A DNA stretch of 64,000 bases from Pseudomonas arsenicoxydans. Lineage in GTDB: Bacteria > Pseudomonadota > Gammaproteobacteria > Pseudomonadales > Pseudomonadaceae. The DNA lies in assembly GCF_006438915.1 (NCBI RefSeq), contig NZ_RCZE01000004.1, positions 124,001-188,000 of the forward strand, given 5' to 3'. The notes beneath the pieces were generated by a model. It was not told the DNA's origin. It searched no databases and saw nothing but the letters and a program-made list of their open reading frames with translations. This document shows, one piece after another, positions 1 to 10,661 of the stretch (positions within the stretch are counted from its first letter, which is position 1; the number at the start of each line of letters is the position of its first letter). A program made the position numbers and the translations under genes.

Positions 1-261
1 TGCATCGTCGACCTTGATCCCGACCTTCTCGACCGGAGTGATCAGGAAGTAATCGTCGCCGTCGCGACGAATGATGGTCGAGAACAATTTGACCATTGGC
101 TTGCGCCCGATCGGCGTGCCCAGGTAATACCAGGTGCCGTCGCGGGCGATGCGCATGTCGATGTCGCCACAGAAATCGGGGTTCCACAGGTGGACCGGCG
201 GCAAGCCTTTGGTCTTGGGGATTTGCCCCAACAAGTCGTTGGCTTTTTGCGGGCCACTCAT
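1..261 (-). CDS. DUF1285 domain protein, partial (C-terminal end lies left of the window)
   Basis: The first 87 residues are present, beginning [11 protein letters not shown]; the frame stays open to position 1, so the gene is cut by the window edge. The segment [14 protein letters not shown] followed by [20 protein letters not shown] is what I recall for the DUF1285 family, small soluble proteins found in many Proteobacteria with no settled function. An RBS-like AAAGGAGAA lies just upstream of the ATG. It is followed, 16 bases upstream of its start, by the DUF4823 lipoprotein gene in the same direction, so the two are probably cotranscribed. Confidence 0.8.
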   Translation of the reverse strand, partial: MSGPQKANDLLGQIPKTKGLPPVHLWNPDFCGDIDMRIARDGTWYYLGTPIGRKPMVKLFSTIIRRDGDDYFLITPVEKVGIKVDDA

Positions 262-277
262 GGTGTTCTCCTTTGAA

Positions 278-883
278 TTACTGGTCGCTGATCCCGATCA
301 GGCTGCGCGCGTATTGCTGCAGGGGTGGGCCGATCAGGTCTGCTGGCGAGTTGTCATGGAACGTCAGTAAACCGCCACGACTCTTGATGGTTGCAGTATC
401 AATCAAATACTGGGTGCTGGTCTCGATCAACATGATTTGAATCACGCCGCTGTCGATGCCGAGGCGGTCCACGTATTCCTGATCGAGCCACTCATCGGAG
501 TTGCCGATGCGGTCGTCAGCCTTGGCAAACCGCGTGTACAGCAGGTAATGGGCACCGGCGGCGCGGGCTTCAGCCATGGCTTGGTCGAGACCTTCGGGGG
601 CGCGGGCGCGACGTACCATGGGAAAGTATTCGATAAAGCCGTTGAAGGCTTCTTCGGCCACCACGTTTGGACGCGGATAAGGATAGCCCGGCGGCGAAAA
701 AGCACCTTGGGCGATGTAGATGAACGAGTCCGGCTGAATCCGCAGGTTGTTCACCCGACGGCTATCGCTGTGATCCAGCAGCCCCGCGTCGCTCATCTGG
801 TAGCGAGTCCCTTCAGCCATGTCGCTGACATTCATGCAGCCACCAAGCGCCAAAACGGCCAGCAGCAAAACCAGGCTACGCAT
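278..883 (-). CDS. DUF4823 family lipoprotein
   Basis: A 201-residue protein that begins [18 protein letters not shown]: a short basic start, a hydrophobic stretch and a lipobox LGGC. It is therefore exported, lipidated on the cysteine and anchored in the envelope. The start at 883 was chosen over an upstream in-frame start because GGAGGGTAGG sits directly in front of it and because the signal peptide starts there. The body contains [13 protein letters not shown], typical of DUF4823 as I remember it. The function is unknown. It lies upstream of the DUF1285 gene in an apparent two-gene unit. Confidence 0.82.
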   Translation of the reverse strand: MRSLVLLLAVLALGGCMNVSDMAEGTRYQMSDAGLLDHSDSRRVNNLRIQPDSFIYIAQGAFSPPGYPYPRPNVVAEEAFNGFIEYFPMVRRARAPEGLDQAMAEARAAGAHYLLYTRFAKADDRIGNSDEWLDQEYVDRLGIDSGVIQIMLIETSTQYLIDTATIKSRGGLLTFHDNSPADLIGPPLQQYARSLIGISDQ

Positions 884-988
884 CCTACCCTCCAGAGGCC
901 GGTGACGGAAAACCGGCGAATGGCCATGGGATGCAGCTTCCGCGCCAGTCTTGAGCTGAGGGATGTTTGCAAATAGAAAATGCAAAGG

Positions 989-1107
989 TGTGGCGAGGGA
1001 GCTTGCTCCCGCTCGGTTGCGCAGCAGCCGTAAAGTCTGAGGAATGCAGTGTCTTTGATAATTCGGGGGCCGCTTCGCGCCCCAACGGGAGCAAGCTCCC
1101 TCGCCAC
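989..1107. repeat. REPIN: two inverted REP palindromes of the GGGAGCTTGCTCCC type
   Basis: Positions 991-1011 read TGGCGAGGGAGCTTGCTCCC and positions 1086-1106 carry the reverse complement, about 75 bases apart. Two inverted REPs form the mobile unit called REPIN that RAYT transposases spread in pseudomonads. It fills the gap between the 3' end of moaA and the start region of the DUF4823 lipoprotein gene. Confidence 0.85.
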
Positions 1108-1116
1108 AGGGCGTGC

Positions 1117-2085
1117 TCAGCCGCCAATAATCTTCATGACCGTCGCACCGCCGGAGAACGCCACTTCCTGCTTGTCACCCAAGGCCTTCACCAGCAGCCG
1201 CTGCAACGCCGGCAGCGCTTGATGACGAGGCTTGTCGAGCAAGTCGCCGACATAATGGCGATTGCTCGACGACAGGCAGCCATGCAGCCACCCCGTGGAC
1301 GACAAACGCAAACGCGAGCAAGTACGGCAGAACGGAACGCTTTCATTGGCGATCACACCGAAGTGCCCCTGCCCCGGAATCTCGTAGCGCACCGCAGTGG
1401 CATCGACCGGCGCATCGGCCTGCAAATACTCATAACGCTCGCCAATCAGGCTCAGCAACTGCTGGAGGCTGACGAACTGTTGCAGGAACGCATTGGAGTC
1501 GGTGGCCAGGTGGCCCATGCGCATCAGCTCGATGAAGCGCAACTCATAGCCACGCTCAAGGCAGTAATCGAGCAGCGGCATCACCTGATCAAGGTTCTGT
1601 CCGCGCAACGGCACCATGTTGACCTTGATCTTTATACCAGCCGCGCTGGCCTGATCCATGCCGTCGAGCACGGTCGCCAGATCGCCACCGCGCGCGATGC
1701 TGCGAAAAGCGCTGGCATCCAGGGTATCGAGGGAAACGTTGATACGACGAATGCCGGCGTCCACCAGCAACGGAAGTTTTTTCGCCAGCAACTGACCATT
1801 GGTGGTCAGGCTGATGTCTTCCAGGCCCATCTGGCCGACGGCGGTCATGAAGGCTTCGAGTTTGGGGCTGACCAGCGGCTCGCCGCCGGTGATGCGCAAC
1901 CGCTCGATGCCGGCCGCTTCGATCAAGTACGCCACGCCGCGCGCCATCGCCTCGGCCGACAATTCATCCTGCGCAGCCACCAGCCGCTTGCCGTTGGGCA
2001 CGCAGTAGGTACACGCGTAATTGCAGGCGGAGGTCAGGCTGATCCGCAAATTGCGAAAACGCCTGCCTTGACGGTCAACGATCAT
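1117..2085 (-). CDS. moaA: GTP 3',8-cyclase MoaA (molybdenum cofactor synthesis)
   Basis: A 322-residue radical SAM enzyme that makes the first intermediate of molybdenum cofactor from GTP. The SAM-binding cluster motif is CNYACTYC (C21, C25, C28). A second cysteine cluster near the C-terminus (FCRTCSRLRL then HGCL) would hold the substrate-binding 4Fe-4S centre. The protein ends in Gly-Gly, as MoaA proteins do, which is needed for catalysis. It stands alone here, without moaB/C/D/E, so it is probably one of two moaA copies in this genome. The molybdenum hydroxylase operon at 21-25 kb is a possible consumer of the cofactor. Confidence 0.92.
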   Translation of the reverse strand: MIVDRQGRRFRNLRISLTSACNYACTYCVPNGKRLVAAQDELSAEAMARGVAYLIEAAGIERLRITGGEPLVSPKLEAFMTAVGQMGLEDISLTTNGQLLAKKLPLLVDAGIRRINVSLDTLDASAFRSIARGGDLATVLDGMDQASAAGIKIKVNMVPLRGQNLDQVMPLLDYCLERGYELRFIELMRMGHLATDSNAFLQQFVSLQQLLSLIGERYEYLQADAPVDATAVRYEIPGQGHFGVIANESVPFCRTCSRLRLSSTGWLHGCLSSSNRHYVGDLLDKPRHQALPALQRLLVKALGDKQEVAFSGGATVMKIIGG

Positions 2086-2224
2086 GGATCACTCCGGCAA
2101 TGGACAATTGGAACGCGCAAAACTTGACTCAGAATTCAAGTTTTGGCAAGTCCCAAGCCTGAGTATATTCCTGCGGTACTGCGCCATATAGCGAAATCAT
2201 GGCGCAATCAGGCAGCTGAATGAT

Positions 2225-2863
2225 TCAGCTGCTCGGCGTGTCGGTATCGCGCTTGCGCTTGTTGCCCATGCGCACGCCGATGTCCATCAGGAACTGGAAA
2301 AAGCCTTCCTGATCTTCCAGCACGTTGCTCCAGAACGGCGAGTGATACAGCGCCACAGCGCCATGCACCAGCGCCCAGGATGCGCAGTAATGGAAGTACG
2401 GTGGCACGTCTTCGAGCTTGCCTTCGCTGATCCGGCCTTTGATCAGCAGGGTCAGGCGTTCGAAATTCGAGGCACGGATCTTGTGCAGTTCCTCGACCAT
2501 CTCCGGCACTTGATTGCCCTTGACCACCTTCTCTTCCAGGCGGTCGAACAACCGATAACGTTGCGGATCGCGCATGCGGAATTCGAAGTAGGCCCGGGAC
2601 AGCGCTTCCTTGTCCTTGTCGACATCGGCCGAATGCAACAGCTCGTTCAAATCACGCTCGTAATCGAGCATCAGGCGCAGATAGATCTCCGCCTTGGATT
2701 TGAAGTGCTTGTAGATCGTGCCTTTGCCGATACCGACGGCATCAGCAATCATCTCGACGGTGACACTGTCTTCACCTTGGTCGAGGAACAGCTTGAGCGC
2801 GGTATCGAGAATTTCTTGCTCGCGGCGACGAAACTCACGGACCTTACGAGGTTCTTTATGCAT
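2225..2863 (-). CDS. TetR family transcriptional regulator
   Basis: A 212-residue regulator starting MHKEPRKVREFRRREQ. The N-terminal helix-turn-helix covers TVEMIADAVGIGKGTIYKHF (about residues 35-54); the C-terminal part should be the ligand and dimer domain. An upstream in-frame TTG (2887) was rejected as start because the ATG at 2863 fits the family. It corresponds in position to P. aeruginosa PA2957. It is divergent from rgsA, so the 216 bases between them hold both promoters. The ligand is not recognisable from sequence. It ends with a hydrophilic tail, KRKRDTDTPSS. Confidence 0.85.
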   Translation of the reverse strand: MHKEPRKVREFRRREQEILDTALKLFLDQGEDSVTVEMIADAVGIGKGTIYKHFKSKAEIYLRLMLDYERDLNELLHSADVDKDKEALSRAYFEFRMRDPQRYRLFDRLEEKVVKGNQVPEMVEELHKIRASNFERLTLLIKGRISEGKLEDVPPYFHYCASWALVHGAVALYHSPFWSNVLEDQEGFFQFLMDIGVRMGNKRKRDTDTPSS

Positions 2864-3066
2864 AAGAAAAGGTCTGTTGGGGGTCAAAATTCGAAGCCGC
2901 GTATTATGCCTAACTTACGCAAAAATGCACGGATCATCCGACCATATCTGTGTTTCCTGATGATTTCCCGCAGGTTCGCTCATTGATGAGAACTCTTCCG
3001 AAGCGGGCGTATTCCAAAATTGTTTAAAAACCGGGGGCCGTAAACTGGACGAGGCGCAATAGTGAT

Positions 3067-3073
3067 CAATACT
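3067..3073 (+). promoter_or_regulatory. Probable sigma-S type -10 element of rgsA
   Basis: CAATACT differs by one base from the extended RpoS -10 consensus CTATACT and lies 7 bases upstream of the expected transcript start near 3080. No good -35 hexamer is seen, as expected for a sigma-S promoter. Confidence 0.55.
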
Positions 3074-3079
3074 TGAACT

Positions 3080-3197
3080 GTCGGCGAGACATCTCCCCCA
3101 AGTGTTGCGCCGATATTGGTACCAACGGACCGCGTGCCATTGTTTTACTCCTAATGGTCTTAACCCGGATTCCCCCCCCAGAACCCGGGTTTTTTTT
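3080..3197 (+). ncRNA. rgsA: Probable small RNA RgsA (P16 family)
   Basis: No credible protein gene fits between the TetR gene and tatD, but a free-standing transcript does: a CAATACT -10 box at 3067-3073, then about 118 bases ending in a strong intrinsic terminator with eight T. In P. aeruginosa rgsA (PA2958.1) lies at this same place, directly beside tatD (PA2959), is about 120 nt long and depends on RpoS and indirectly on GacA. RgsA is a Hfq-bound repressor of mRNAs such as fis and acpP in published work. I infer identity from position, length, promoter type and terminator rather than from an alignment. Confidence 0.72.
3162..3197 (+). terminator. Intrinsic terminator of rgsA
   Basis: Stem AACCCGG / CCGGGTT around a C-rich loop, followed by a run of eight T (3190-3197). 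The T run is only on the plus strand side, so it serves the sRNA and not tatD. Confidence 0.85.
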
Positions 3198-3250
3198 GCC
3201 TGCGATTTGACCCGTGGCAGCGAGCCTGCCGGCGATGGCGGTTTTGAGCC

Positions 3251-4039
3251 CTAAACCGGTTTCACATGCGCCAACGGGAACAACCGCTTGAAATTCTCGG
3301 TCGTCTGCTCGGCAAATCGCTCGTAGGGCTCTCCTCGCAACATGGCTAGAAACTCCGCGACTTCCCTTACGTACTGCGGCAGGTTCGGCTTGCCGCGATA
3401 CGGGATCGGCGCGAGGTACGGCGAGTCGGTTTCCACCAGCAAGCGGTCGGCGGGCACCTTGCTGGCCACATCGCGCAGCGCGTCGGCATTGCGGAAAGTG
3501 ACAATACCGGACAAGGAAATGTAATAGCCCATGTCCAGCGCGGCCTTGGCCATGTCCCAGTCTTCGGTGAAGCAATGCAGCACGCCAGCCTGTGGCAGTG
3601 CCGCCTCACGCAGCAAGCTTAAAGTATCGGCACGGGCGCCGCGGGTGTGGATGATCACCGGCTTGCCCGTCTGCTGGGCCGCTTGCAGGTGCAGGCGAAA
3701 CGACTCCTGCTGCAACTCGGCCGCTTCCGGTTCGTAGTGATAATCCAGACCGGTTTCACCAATCGCGACGACGCGCGGGTGATTGAGTTCGCGCAACAAC
3801 CAGTCCAGCGCTGGCGCAGCACCCGGTTGTACGTCCAGTGGATGCACGCCAACCGAACAGTCGACGTCGTCGTAACGTTCGGCCAGGGCTTTGACGTCGG
3901 CGGCGTTGTCGACACTGACGCCGATGCACAGAAAGTGCCCTACCCCGCGCTGACGGGCCGCATCGAGTGCTGCATCCAGGGAGCCGTCGTGGGCTGCGAG
4001 GTCGAGACGATCAAGGTGACAATGGGAATCTACGAGCAT
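3251..4039 (-). CDS. tatD: TatD family metal-dependent hydrolase
   Basis: A 262-residue TIM-barrel hydrolase starting MLVDSHCHLD, where the two histidines of HxH bind the metal. GETGLDYHYE and LLVETDSPYLAP are the other hallmark stretches carrying metal and catalytic residues. The family has 3'-5' DNase activity on processed DNA ends. The neighbourhood (downstream of pilZ, holB, tmk) matches P. aeruginosa PA2959 and also E. coli ycfH, which sits next to holB. It is the last gene of the long fab-holB operon. Confidence 0.92.
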   Translation of the reverse strand: MLVDSHCHLDRLDLAAHDGSLDAALDAARQRGVGHFLCIGVSVDNAADVKALAERYDDVDCSVGVHPLDVQPGAAPALDWLLRELNHPRVVAIGETGLDYHYEPEAAELQQESFRLHLQAAQQTGKPVIIHTRGARADTLSLLREAALPQAGVLHCFTEDWDMAKAALDMGYYISLSGIVTFRNADALRDVASKVPADRLLVETDSPYLAPIPYRGKPNLPQYVREVAEFLAMLRGEPYERFAEQTTENFKRLFPLAHVKPV

Positions 4040-4053
4040 AAAAGGGCTGCAAC

Positions 4054-4410
4054 TTACATCGTATGAGTGGGACGGTCGGATTTGAGGGCTCCGACCAGGT
4101 GGTTTTCAATTCGACTGCGCGCCGTGTTGTCGCCGTCGTTGAATTGCACGCCGACCCCGGCGGCGCGGTTGCCCTGAGCGCCTTTGGGGGTGACCCAGGT
4201 GACTTTGCCCGCGACCGGAATCTTCTCGGCTTCGTCCATCAGGTTCAGCAACATGAAGACCTCATCGCCCAACTTGTAGCTTTTGTTGGTCGGGATAAAC
4301 AGGCCGCCATTCTTGATGAAGGGCATGTAGGCGGCGTACAGCACGGATTTGTCCTTGATGGTCAGGGACAAAATGCCATTACGCGGCCCCGGGTTGACGA
4401 GTTCATTCAT
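4054..4410 (-). CDS. pilZ: PilZ, type IV pilus assembly protein
   Basis: A 118-residue PilZ-domain protein, the same length as P. aeruginosa PilZ (PA2960). The start at 4410 has GGAGGTCAGC in front of it. The usual c-di-GMP binding RxxxR motif is absent from the N-terminus (MNELVNPGPRNG), as in true PilZ, which acts by protein contacts with the pilus ATPase PilB and FimX-type partners rather than by binding the nucleotide. The C-terminus ends in HTM, close to the conserved YTM end. It is translated from the same operon as holB, 42 bases downstream of the holB stop. Confidence 0.92.
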   Translation of the reverse strand: MNELVNPGPRNGILSLTIKDKSVLYAAYMPFIKNGGLFIPTNKSYKLGDEVFMLLNLMDEAEKIPVAGKVTWVTPKGAQGNRAAGVGVQFNDGDNTARSRIENHLVGALKSDRPTHTM

Positions 4411-4452
4411 GCTGACCTCCACTGCTGATGCACAGAGTCTAGGCGCAGACGA

Positions 4453-6073
<1,621 letters not shown>

Positions 6074-6083
6074 TTATCAGAAA

Positions 6084-7301
6084 TTATTGCGCACTTTGCG
6101 GAGCGTCAGCTTCCGGCTCAGGCTCAGGCGTCGGTGCAGGCGCCGGCTCTTGCGGCGGTTCTTGTGGCACCACCGATGGCAAAGCTTCGGGATCTGGATC
6201 AGGCGAAGCCGCCGGGATCGGTGCCTCGGCATCCAGCGATTCGCCATTCGCCGTCGCTGGCGCAGGGATCGGTGCCGGGCTGGAACGATAATCGGCGCGA
6301 CGCTTGAGCTGAAACTCGCGCACCGCGTTGTTATGCGCATCCAGATCATCGGAGAACACGTGGCTGCCATCGCCGCGCGCGACGAAGTACAGGCTGTTGC
6401 CAGCCACCGGATTCAATGCGGCATGAATGGCTTCGCGGCCGACCATGGCAATCGGCGTCGGTGGCAGGCCCGAGATCACGTAAGTGTTGTACGGGGTCGC
6501 TTCCTTAAGGTGGGCGCGGGTCAATTTGCCGCTGTAGCGATCCCCCAAGCCGTAGATCACCGTCGGGTCGGTCTGCAGCAACATGCCGATCGCCATGCGT
6601 CGAACAAAGACCCCGGCAATCTGCCCGCGCTCTTGCGGCACGCCGGTTTCCTTCTCCACCAGCGAGGCCATGATCAGCGCCTGATAGGGGTCGGTATACG
6701 GTGCATCAGCAGAACGTTGATCCCACTCTTTGGCGAGGACTTCGTCGAGACGGTCATAGGCTTTTTTCAGCAGATCGGCATCGGTCATGCCACGCACAAA
6801 GCGGTAGGTGTCCGGGAAGAAACGCCCTTCCGGGAAAATCCCGCGATGACCGAGTTTCTCCATAACCTGGCTGTCGCTCAAACCTTCAAGGGTCTGTTCG
6901 AGCTTTTCGTCTTTGGCCAGGGCGGCGCGGACCTGACGGAAGTTCCAGCCTTCGACCAGCGTCACGCTGTACTGAACCATTTCCCCGCGCTTCCACAGGT
7001 CGATCAACCCTTCAACCGTCATGCCCGGCAGCATGCGGTATTCGCCGCTGTGCAACGGTTGCTTGGGCAGATTGAAGCGCCAGTAAACGCGCAGCCAGAA
7101 CGCGTCCTTGATGACGCCGTCGGCTTCGAGTCGATAGAAGGTGCGGGTGGGTGTCGTGCCTTTGGGCACGTCCAGCAGCTCTTCCTGGGTGATGTTCAGC
7201 GGCTGTTCCAGCGCCGTATGGATTTTCCAGGCAGAAGCGCCCAGACACAGCCCCGCCAGTACCAATCCGGTTTCCAGCAGCAGCAAGAATTTACGTCTCA
7301 C
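6084..7301 (-). CDS. mltG: Endolytic transglycosylase MltG
   Basis: A 405-residue inner-membrane protein with a single N-terminal membrane segment (FLLLLETGLVLAGLCLG) and a periplasmic YceG domain. MltG cuts nascent glycan strands and sets peptidoglycan chain length. The catalytic glutamate is in ASLVEKETGVPQERG; the strand QTDPTVIYGLGDRYSGKLTR and the end part TPYNTYVISGLPPTPI are family hallmarks. The last 60 residues are rich in Pro, Ala and Glu (for example PQEPPQEPAPAPTPEPEP), a disordered tail longer than in E. coli MltG. It sits between pabC and tmk, as in E. coli. Confidence 0.93.
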   Translation of the reverse strand: MRRKFLLLLETGLVLAGLCLGASAWKIHTALEQPLNITQEELLDVPKGTTPTRTFYRLEADGVIKDAFWLRVYWRFNLPKQPLHSGEYRMLPGMTVEGLIDLWKRGEMVQYSVTLVEGWNFRQVRAALAKDEKLEQTLEGLSDSQVMEKLGHRGIFPEGRFFPDTYRFVRGMTDADLLKKAYDRLDEVLAKEWDQRSADAPYTDPYQALIMASLVEKETGVPQERGQIAGVFVRRMAIGMLLQTDPTVIYGLGDRYSGKLTRAHLKEATPYNTYVISGLPPTPIAMVGREAIHAALNPVAGNSLYFVARGDGSHVFSDDLDAHNNAVREFQLKRRADYRSSPAPIPAPATANGESLDAEAPIPAASPDPDPEALPSVVPQEPPQEPAPAPTPEPEPEADAPQSAQ

Positions 7302-7304
7302 GTA

Positions 7305-8120
7305 TCAAGCATCCAGTAGCGCGCGGGCAATGGTTTGGAGTTTACGGGTGAGCGGCCCAACCGGCCAGCTCAGCGCAGCATAGGCGCGCACGGGCCAAAC
7401 GCCATACACGCTGTTGCAGACAAAGACTTCATCGGCCCATTGCAGCTGTTCGAGCGTGATATCGCTCACTTGCGTGGGGATTCCCGATGACTCGGCTTGA
7501 AACAATAATTCGGCACGCATCACCCCGGCCACGCCGCAGCGTTTCAAATCGGCGGTGATCAGCACGCCATCGCGCACCAGGAACAGATTACTGAACACAC
7601 CTTCGATCACGCGACCGGCCTGATCGAGCATCAAGCCTTCGGCATGTTCGGTGTCTTGCCATTCAGCGCGGGCAATCACTTGCTCAAGACGGTTCAAGTG
7701 TTTGAGCCCGGCAAGCAAGGGTTGCTTTGAAAGTCGTGTGGTACAGGGGAACAATCGAACGCCCTGCTCGGCATGCGCAGCTGGATAAGCCGCCGGAGAA
7801 TTGCCTTGCAGAATGCGTCGGGCTTGCGCCGAAGGATCGGCAGCATAACCGCGCAGACTGTCGCCGCGCGTGAGGATGAGCTTGAGCACGCCCTCACCGA
7901 GCGCAGCGGCATAGGCCAGCAATTCGTCGCGAACCAGTTCTTGATCCGCCGTGATCGCCAGGCGCGAACAGCCGTGCGCCAGACGCGACAGGTGCCGCTC
8001 CAGCAACAGCGGCTGCCCGCCGCGTACGGCAATGGTCTCGAACAGACCATCACCGTAAGCCAGGCCGCGATCTTTCAGCGACAAAGCGTCAGCCGGCTGA
8101 CCGTCGACCCAGCTGTCCAT
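7305..8120 (-). CDS. pabC: Aminodeoxychorismate lyase
   Basis: A 271-residue class IV PLP enzyme that releases pyruvate from 4-amino-4-deoxychorismate to give p-aminobenzoate for folate. RGLAYGDGLFETI opens the fold, GLKHLNRLEQVIAR carries the PLP lysine (about K140) and EGLMLDQAGRVIEGVFSNLF binds the phosphate. The ATG overlaps the fabF stop by one base (TGATG), so translation is coupled to fabF. The fabF-pabC-mltG-tmk-holB order is the same as in E. coli. Confidence 0.93.
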   Translation of the reverse strand: MDSWVDGQPADALSLKDRGLAYGDGLFETIAVRGGQPLLLERHLSRLAHGCSRLAITADQELVRDELLAYAAALGEGVLKLILTRGDSLRGYAADPSAQARRILQGNSPAAYPAAHAEQGVRLFPCTTRLSKQPLLAGLKHLNRLEQVIARAEWQDTEHAEGLMLDQAGRVIEGVFSNLFLVRDGVLITADLKRCGVAGVMRAELLFQAESSGIPTQVSDITLEQLQWADEVFVCNSVYGVWPVRAYAALSWPVGPLTRKLQTIARALLDA

Positions 8121-9364
8121 CAGTCAGCGAACCGGCGGAACACCAGCGAGCCATTGGTCCCGCCAAACCCGAAGGAGTTCGACAACACCACATCGATGTC
8201 CATGTTGCGCGCCGTGTGCGGTACGAAGTCGAGGTCGCAGCCTTCGTCGGGCTCATCAAGGTTGATGGTCGGCGGCGCGACCTGGCTGTTGATCGCCAGG
8301 ACGCTGAAGATCGCTTCGACCGCGCCCGCCGCACCCAACAGGTGACCGGTCATGGACTTGGTCGAACTGACGGCCAGCTTATAGGCGTGGTCGCCAAACA
8401 CCGACTTGATCGCACAGGCTTCGGCGAGGTCCCCAGCCGAGGTCGAGGTACCGTGGGCGTTGATGTATTGAATCTGATCAACGTTGACCTTGGCATCGCG
8501 CAGGGCGTTGGTGATGCAACGTGCAGCACCTGCACCGTCCGCCGGTGGCGAAGTCATGTGGTAAGCGTCGCCACTGGTGCCGAAGCCGATCAGCTCGGCA
8601 TAGATGGTCGCGCCGCGTGCCTTGGCGTGTTCCAGCTCTTCGAGAACCAGAGCACCGGCACCATCGGACAATACGAAGCCATCACGGCCCTTGTCCCACG
8701 GACGGCTGGCACGTGTCGGCTCATCGTTGCGGGTCGACAGCGCGCGGGAGGCACCGAAGCCGCCCATGCCCAGACCGCACGCCGCCATTTCGGCGCCGCC
8801 GGCAATCATCACGTCAGCTTCGTCGTACATGATGTTGCGGGCGGCCATGCCGATGCAGTGCGTACCGGTGGTACACGCGGTGGCGATGGCGTAGTTAGGT
8901 CCCTGTGCCCCCAGATGGATGGACAGGAAACCGGAAATCATATTGATGATCGAGCCTGGCACGAAGAACGGAGAGATCCGCCGTGGGCCGGAATCATGCA
9001 GGGTGCGGCTGGTTTCTTCGATATTGGTCAGTCCGCCAATACCCGAACCCATGGCCACGCCGATTCGCTCGCGGTTGGCGTCAGTGACTTCCAGCCCCGA
9101 GTTTCGCACAGCCTGAAAACCTGCGGCCAGACCGTATTGAATGAACAGGTCGAGCTTGCGCGCTTCCTTGACCGACAGGTATTCCTCGACATTGAAGCCC
9201 TTTACCGAGCCGCCAAAACGGGTGGAATAGGCAGAAAGGTCGGTGTGTTCGATCAGACCAATGCCACTGCGGCCAGCCAGAATGCCCTGCCAACTGCTCG
9301 GCACATCCGTGCCCAGTGGCGACAACATACCCATACCGGTGACTACGACGCGTCTACGCGACAC
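8120..9364 (-). CDS. fabF: Beta-ketoacyl-ACP synthase II
   Basis: A 414-residue condensing enzyme of type II fatty acid synthesis that elongates acyl-ACP with malonyl-ACP and converts C16:1 to C18:1. The nucleophile is C164 in [10 protein letters not shown]; the two catalytic histidines lie in NAHGTST and [11 protein letters not shown]. Length is normal. It follows acpP after a 109-base gap that contains a terminator hairpin, so its expression should be below that of acpP. Confidence 0.95.
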   Translation of the reverse strand: MSRRRVVVTGMGMLSPLGTDVPSSWQGILAGRSGIGLIEHTDLSAYSTRFGGSVKGFNVEEYLSVKEARKLDLFIQYGLAAGFQAVRNSGLEVTDANRERIGVAMGSGIGGLTNIEETSRTLHDSGPRRISPFFVPGSIINMISGFLSIHLGAQGPNYAIATACTTGTHCIGMAARNIMYDEADVMIAGGAEMAACGLGMGGFGASRALSTRNDEPTRASRPWDKGRDGFVLSDGAGALVLEELEHAKARGATIYAELIGFGTSGDAYHMTSPPADGAGAARCITNALRDAKVNVDQIQYINAHGTSTSAGDLAEACAIKSVFGDHAYKLAVSSTKSMTGHLLGAAGAVEAIFSVLAINSQVAPPTINLDEPDEGCDLDFVPHTARNMDIDVVLSNSFGFGGTNGSLVFRRFAD

Positions 9365-9410
9365 AGCACTCTCCTTTTTTCAAATGACGACTTTGCATCA
9401 GGCCTAAAGA

Positions 9411-9444
9411 AAAAACCGCACGCCGTGATGGCAGTGCGGTTTTT
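9411..9444 (-). terminator. Partial intrinsic terminator between acpP and fabF
   Basis: On the minus strand the stem AAAAACCGCAC / GTGCGGTTTTTT is followed by T residues. It lies just after acpP and before fabF, inside an operon, and so probably reduces read-through rather than ending the unit. Confidence 0.8.
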
Positions 9445-9473
9445 CCATGACAGCAAGCAACGATTACAAGCTA

Positions 9474-9710
9474 TTAAGCCTGGTGGTTAGTAACGTAATC
9501 GATTGCGGCTTGTACAGTAGTGATCTTCTCAGCTTCTTCGTCAGGGATTTCGGTCTCGAATTCCTCTTCCAGAGCCATCACCAGCTCAACGGTGTCAAGG
9601 GAGTCGGCACCCAGGTCTTCAACGAAGGAAGCAGTGTTGACCACTTCTTCTTCTTTAACGCCCAGTTGCTCAGCAACGATTTTCTTGACGCGCTCTTCGA
9701 TGGTGCTCAT
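9474..9710 (-). CDS. acpP: Acyl carrier protein
   Basis: A 78-residue acidic helical protein that carries growing acyl chains on phosphopantetheine. The attachment serine is S37 in [10 protein letters not shown]. Length and sequence are those of the housekeeping ACP. It has its own promoter (9763-9790) and is followed by a terminator-like hairpin, a layout that would let it be made in large excess over the enzymes around it. An RBS region AGGAGTGAAAACAAGG precedes the ATG. Confidence 0.97.
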   Translation of the reverse strand: MSTIEERVKKIVAEQLGVKEEEVVNTASFVEDLGADSLDTVELVMALEEEFETEIPDEEAEKITTVQAAIDYVTNHQA

Positions 9711-9762
9711 ACCTTGTTTTCACTCCTAATGGACAAATTCAGGCAGCTGGCCAGTGGGTAAG

Positions 9763-9790
9763 TGTATAGAAAGACTTTTCAGCTTTTCAA
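9763..9790 (-). promoter_or_regulatory. Sigma-70 promoter of acpP
   Basis: On the minus strand TTGAAA, a 16-base spacer, then TATACA, about 50 bases upstream of the acpP ATG. The 190-base fabG-acpP gap is AT-rich upstream of it, possibly an UP element. Confidence 0.7.
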
Positions 9791-9901
9791 CTGAAAGCTT
9801 CACTCCTCAAACCCGACAGCCCTCTGCCTATAAATAGATTGCAGCTTTATAACGGATTTTAGACAGCTCGTATGACATTTTTTTGAAGCGATCCGTCACA
9901 T

Positions 9902-10645
9902 TTAACTCATGTACATCCCGCCGTTCACCGGGATTGTAGCCCCAGTAACGTAAGCCGCACCGTCCGACGCAAGAAAAGCGACCACAGACGCGATCTCTTG
10001 TGCTTGTCCCAGACGGCCCAGCGGAATCTGCGTCTGCAAGGCTTCACGCTGTGCCTCGGGCAATTCGCGAGTCATATCGGTGTCGATGAACCCAGGGGCC
10101 ACCGAGTTTACCGTAATCGAACGCGAACCGACTTCACGCGCCAGTGCACGGCTGAAACCTTCCAGACCGGCCTTGGCGGCTGCGTAGTTTACTTGGCCTG
10201 CGTTGCCCATGGCACCCACAACTGAGCCAATACTGATAATTCGTCCCCAACGGGCTTTGGTCATGCCGCGCAAAACACCCTTGGAGAGGCGGAACAGACT
10301 GTTCAGGTTGGTATCGACAACGTCATGCCACTCGTCGTCTTTCATGCGCATCATCAGGTTATCGCGGGTGATACCGGCATTGTTGACCAGGATCGCCGGC
10401 GCACCGAACTGTGCCGTGATGCTCGCCAGTACAGCAGCAACGGATTCGTCGCTGGTGACGTTGAGCTCAAGACCGGTGCCTTGAATACCGTTTTCTTTCA
10501 GGGTCGCGGCGATGCGCTCGGCACCGGAAGCGGAGGTTGCGGTGCCAATCACGATGGCGCCCTGACGACCCAGCTCAAGGGCGATAGCCTGGCCAATGCC
10601 ACGGCTCGCGCCGGTGACCAGTGCAACTTTACCTTGCAGACTCAT
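9902..10645 (-). CDS. fabG: 3-oxoacyl-ACP reductase
   Basis: A 247-residue short-chain dehydrogenase that uses NADPH to reduce 3-oxoacyl-ACP. The nucleotide motif is TGASRGIGQAIA (residues 11-22), NNAG is present, and the catalytic triad is S141, Y154, K158 (GSVVG, then YAAAK). The ATG at 10645 was taken because AGGAGAAAC precedes it and it gives the standard FabG length; an 11-codon upstream extension was dropped. It lies 16 bases downstream of fabD. Confidence 0.96.
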   Translation of the reverse strand: MSLQGKVALVTGASRGIGQAIALELGRQGAIVIGTATSASGAERIAATLKENGIQGTGLELNVTSDESVAAVLASITAQFGAPAILVNNAGITRDNLMMRMKDDEWHDVVDTNLNSLFRLSKGVLRGMTKARWGRIISIGSVVGAMGNAGQVNYAAAKAGLEGFSRALAREVGSRSITVNSVAPGFIDTDMTRELPEAQREALQTQIPLGRLGQAQEIASVVAFLASDGAAYVTGATIPVNGGMYMS

Positions 10646-10661
10646 GCAAGTTTCTCCTGAT

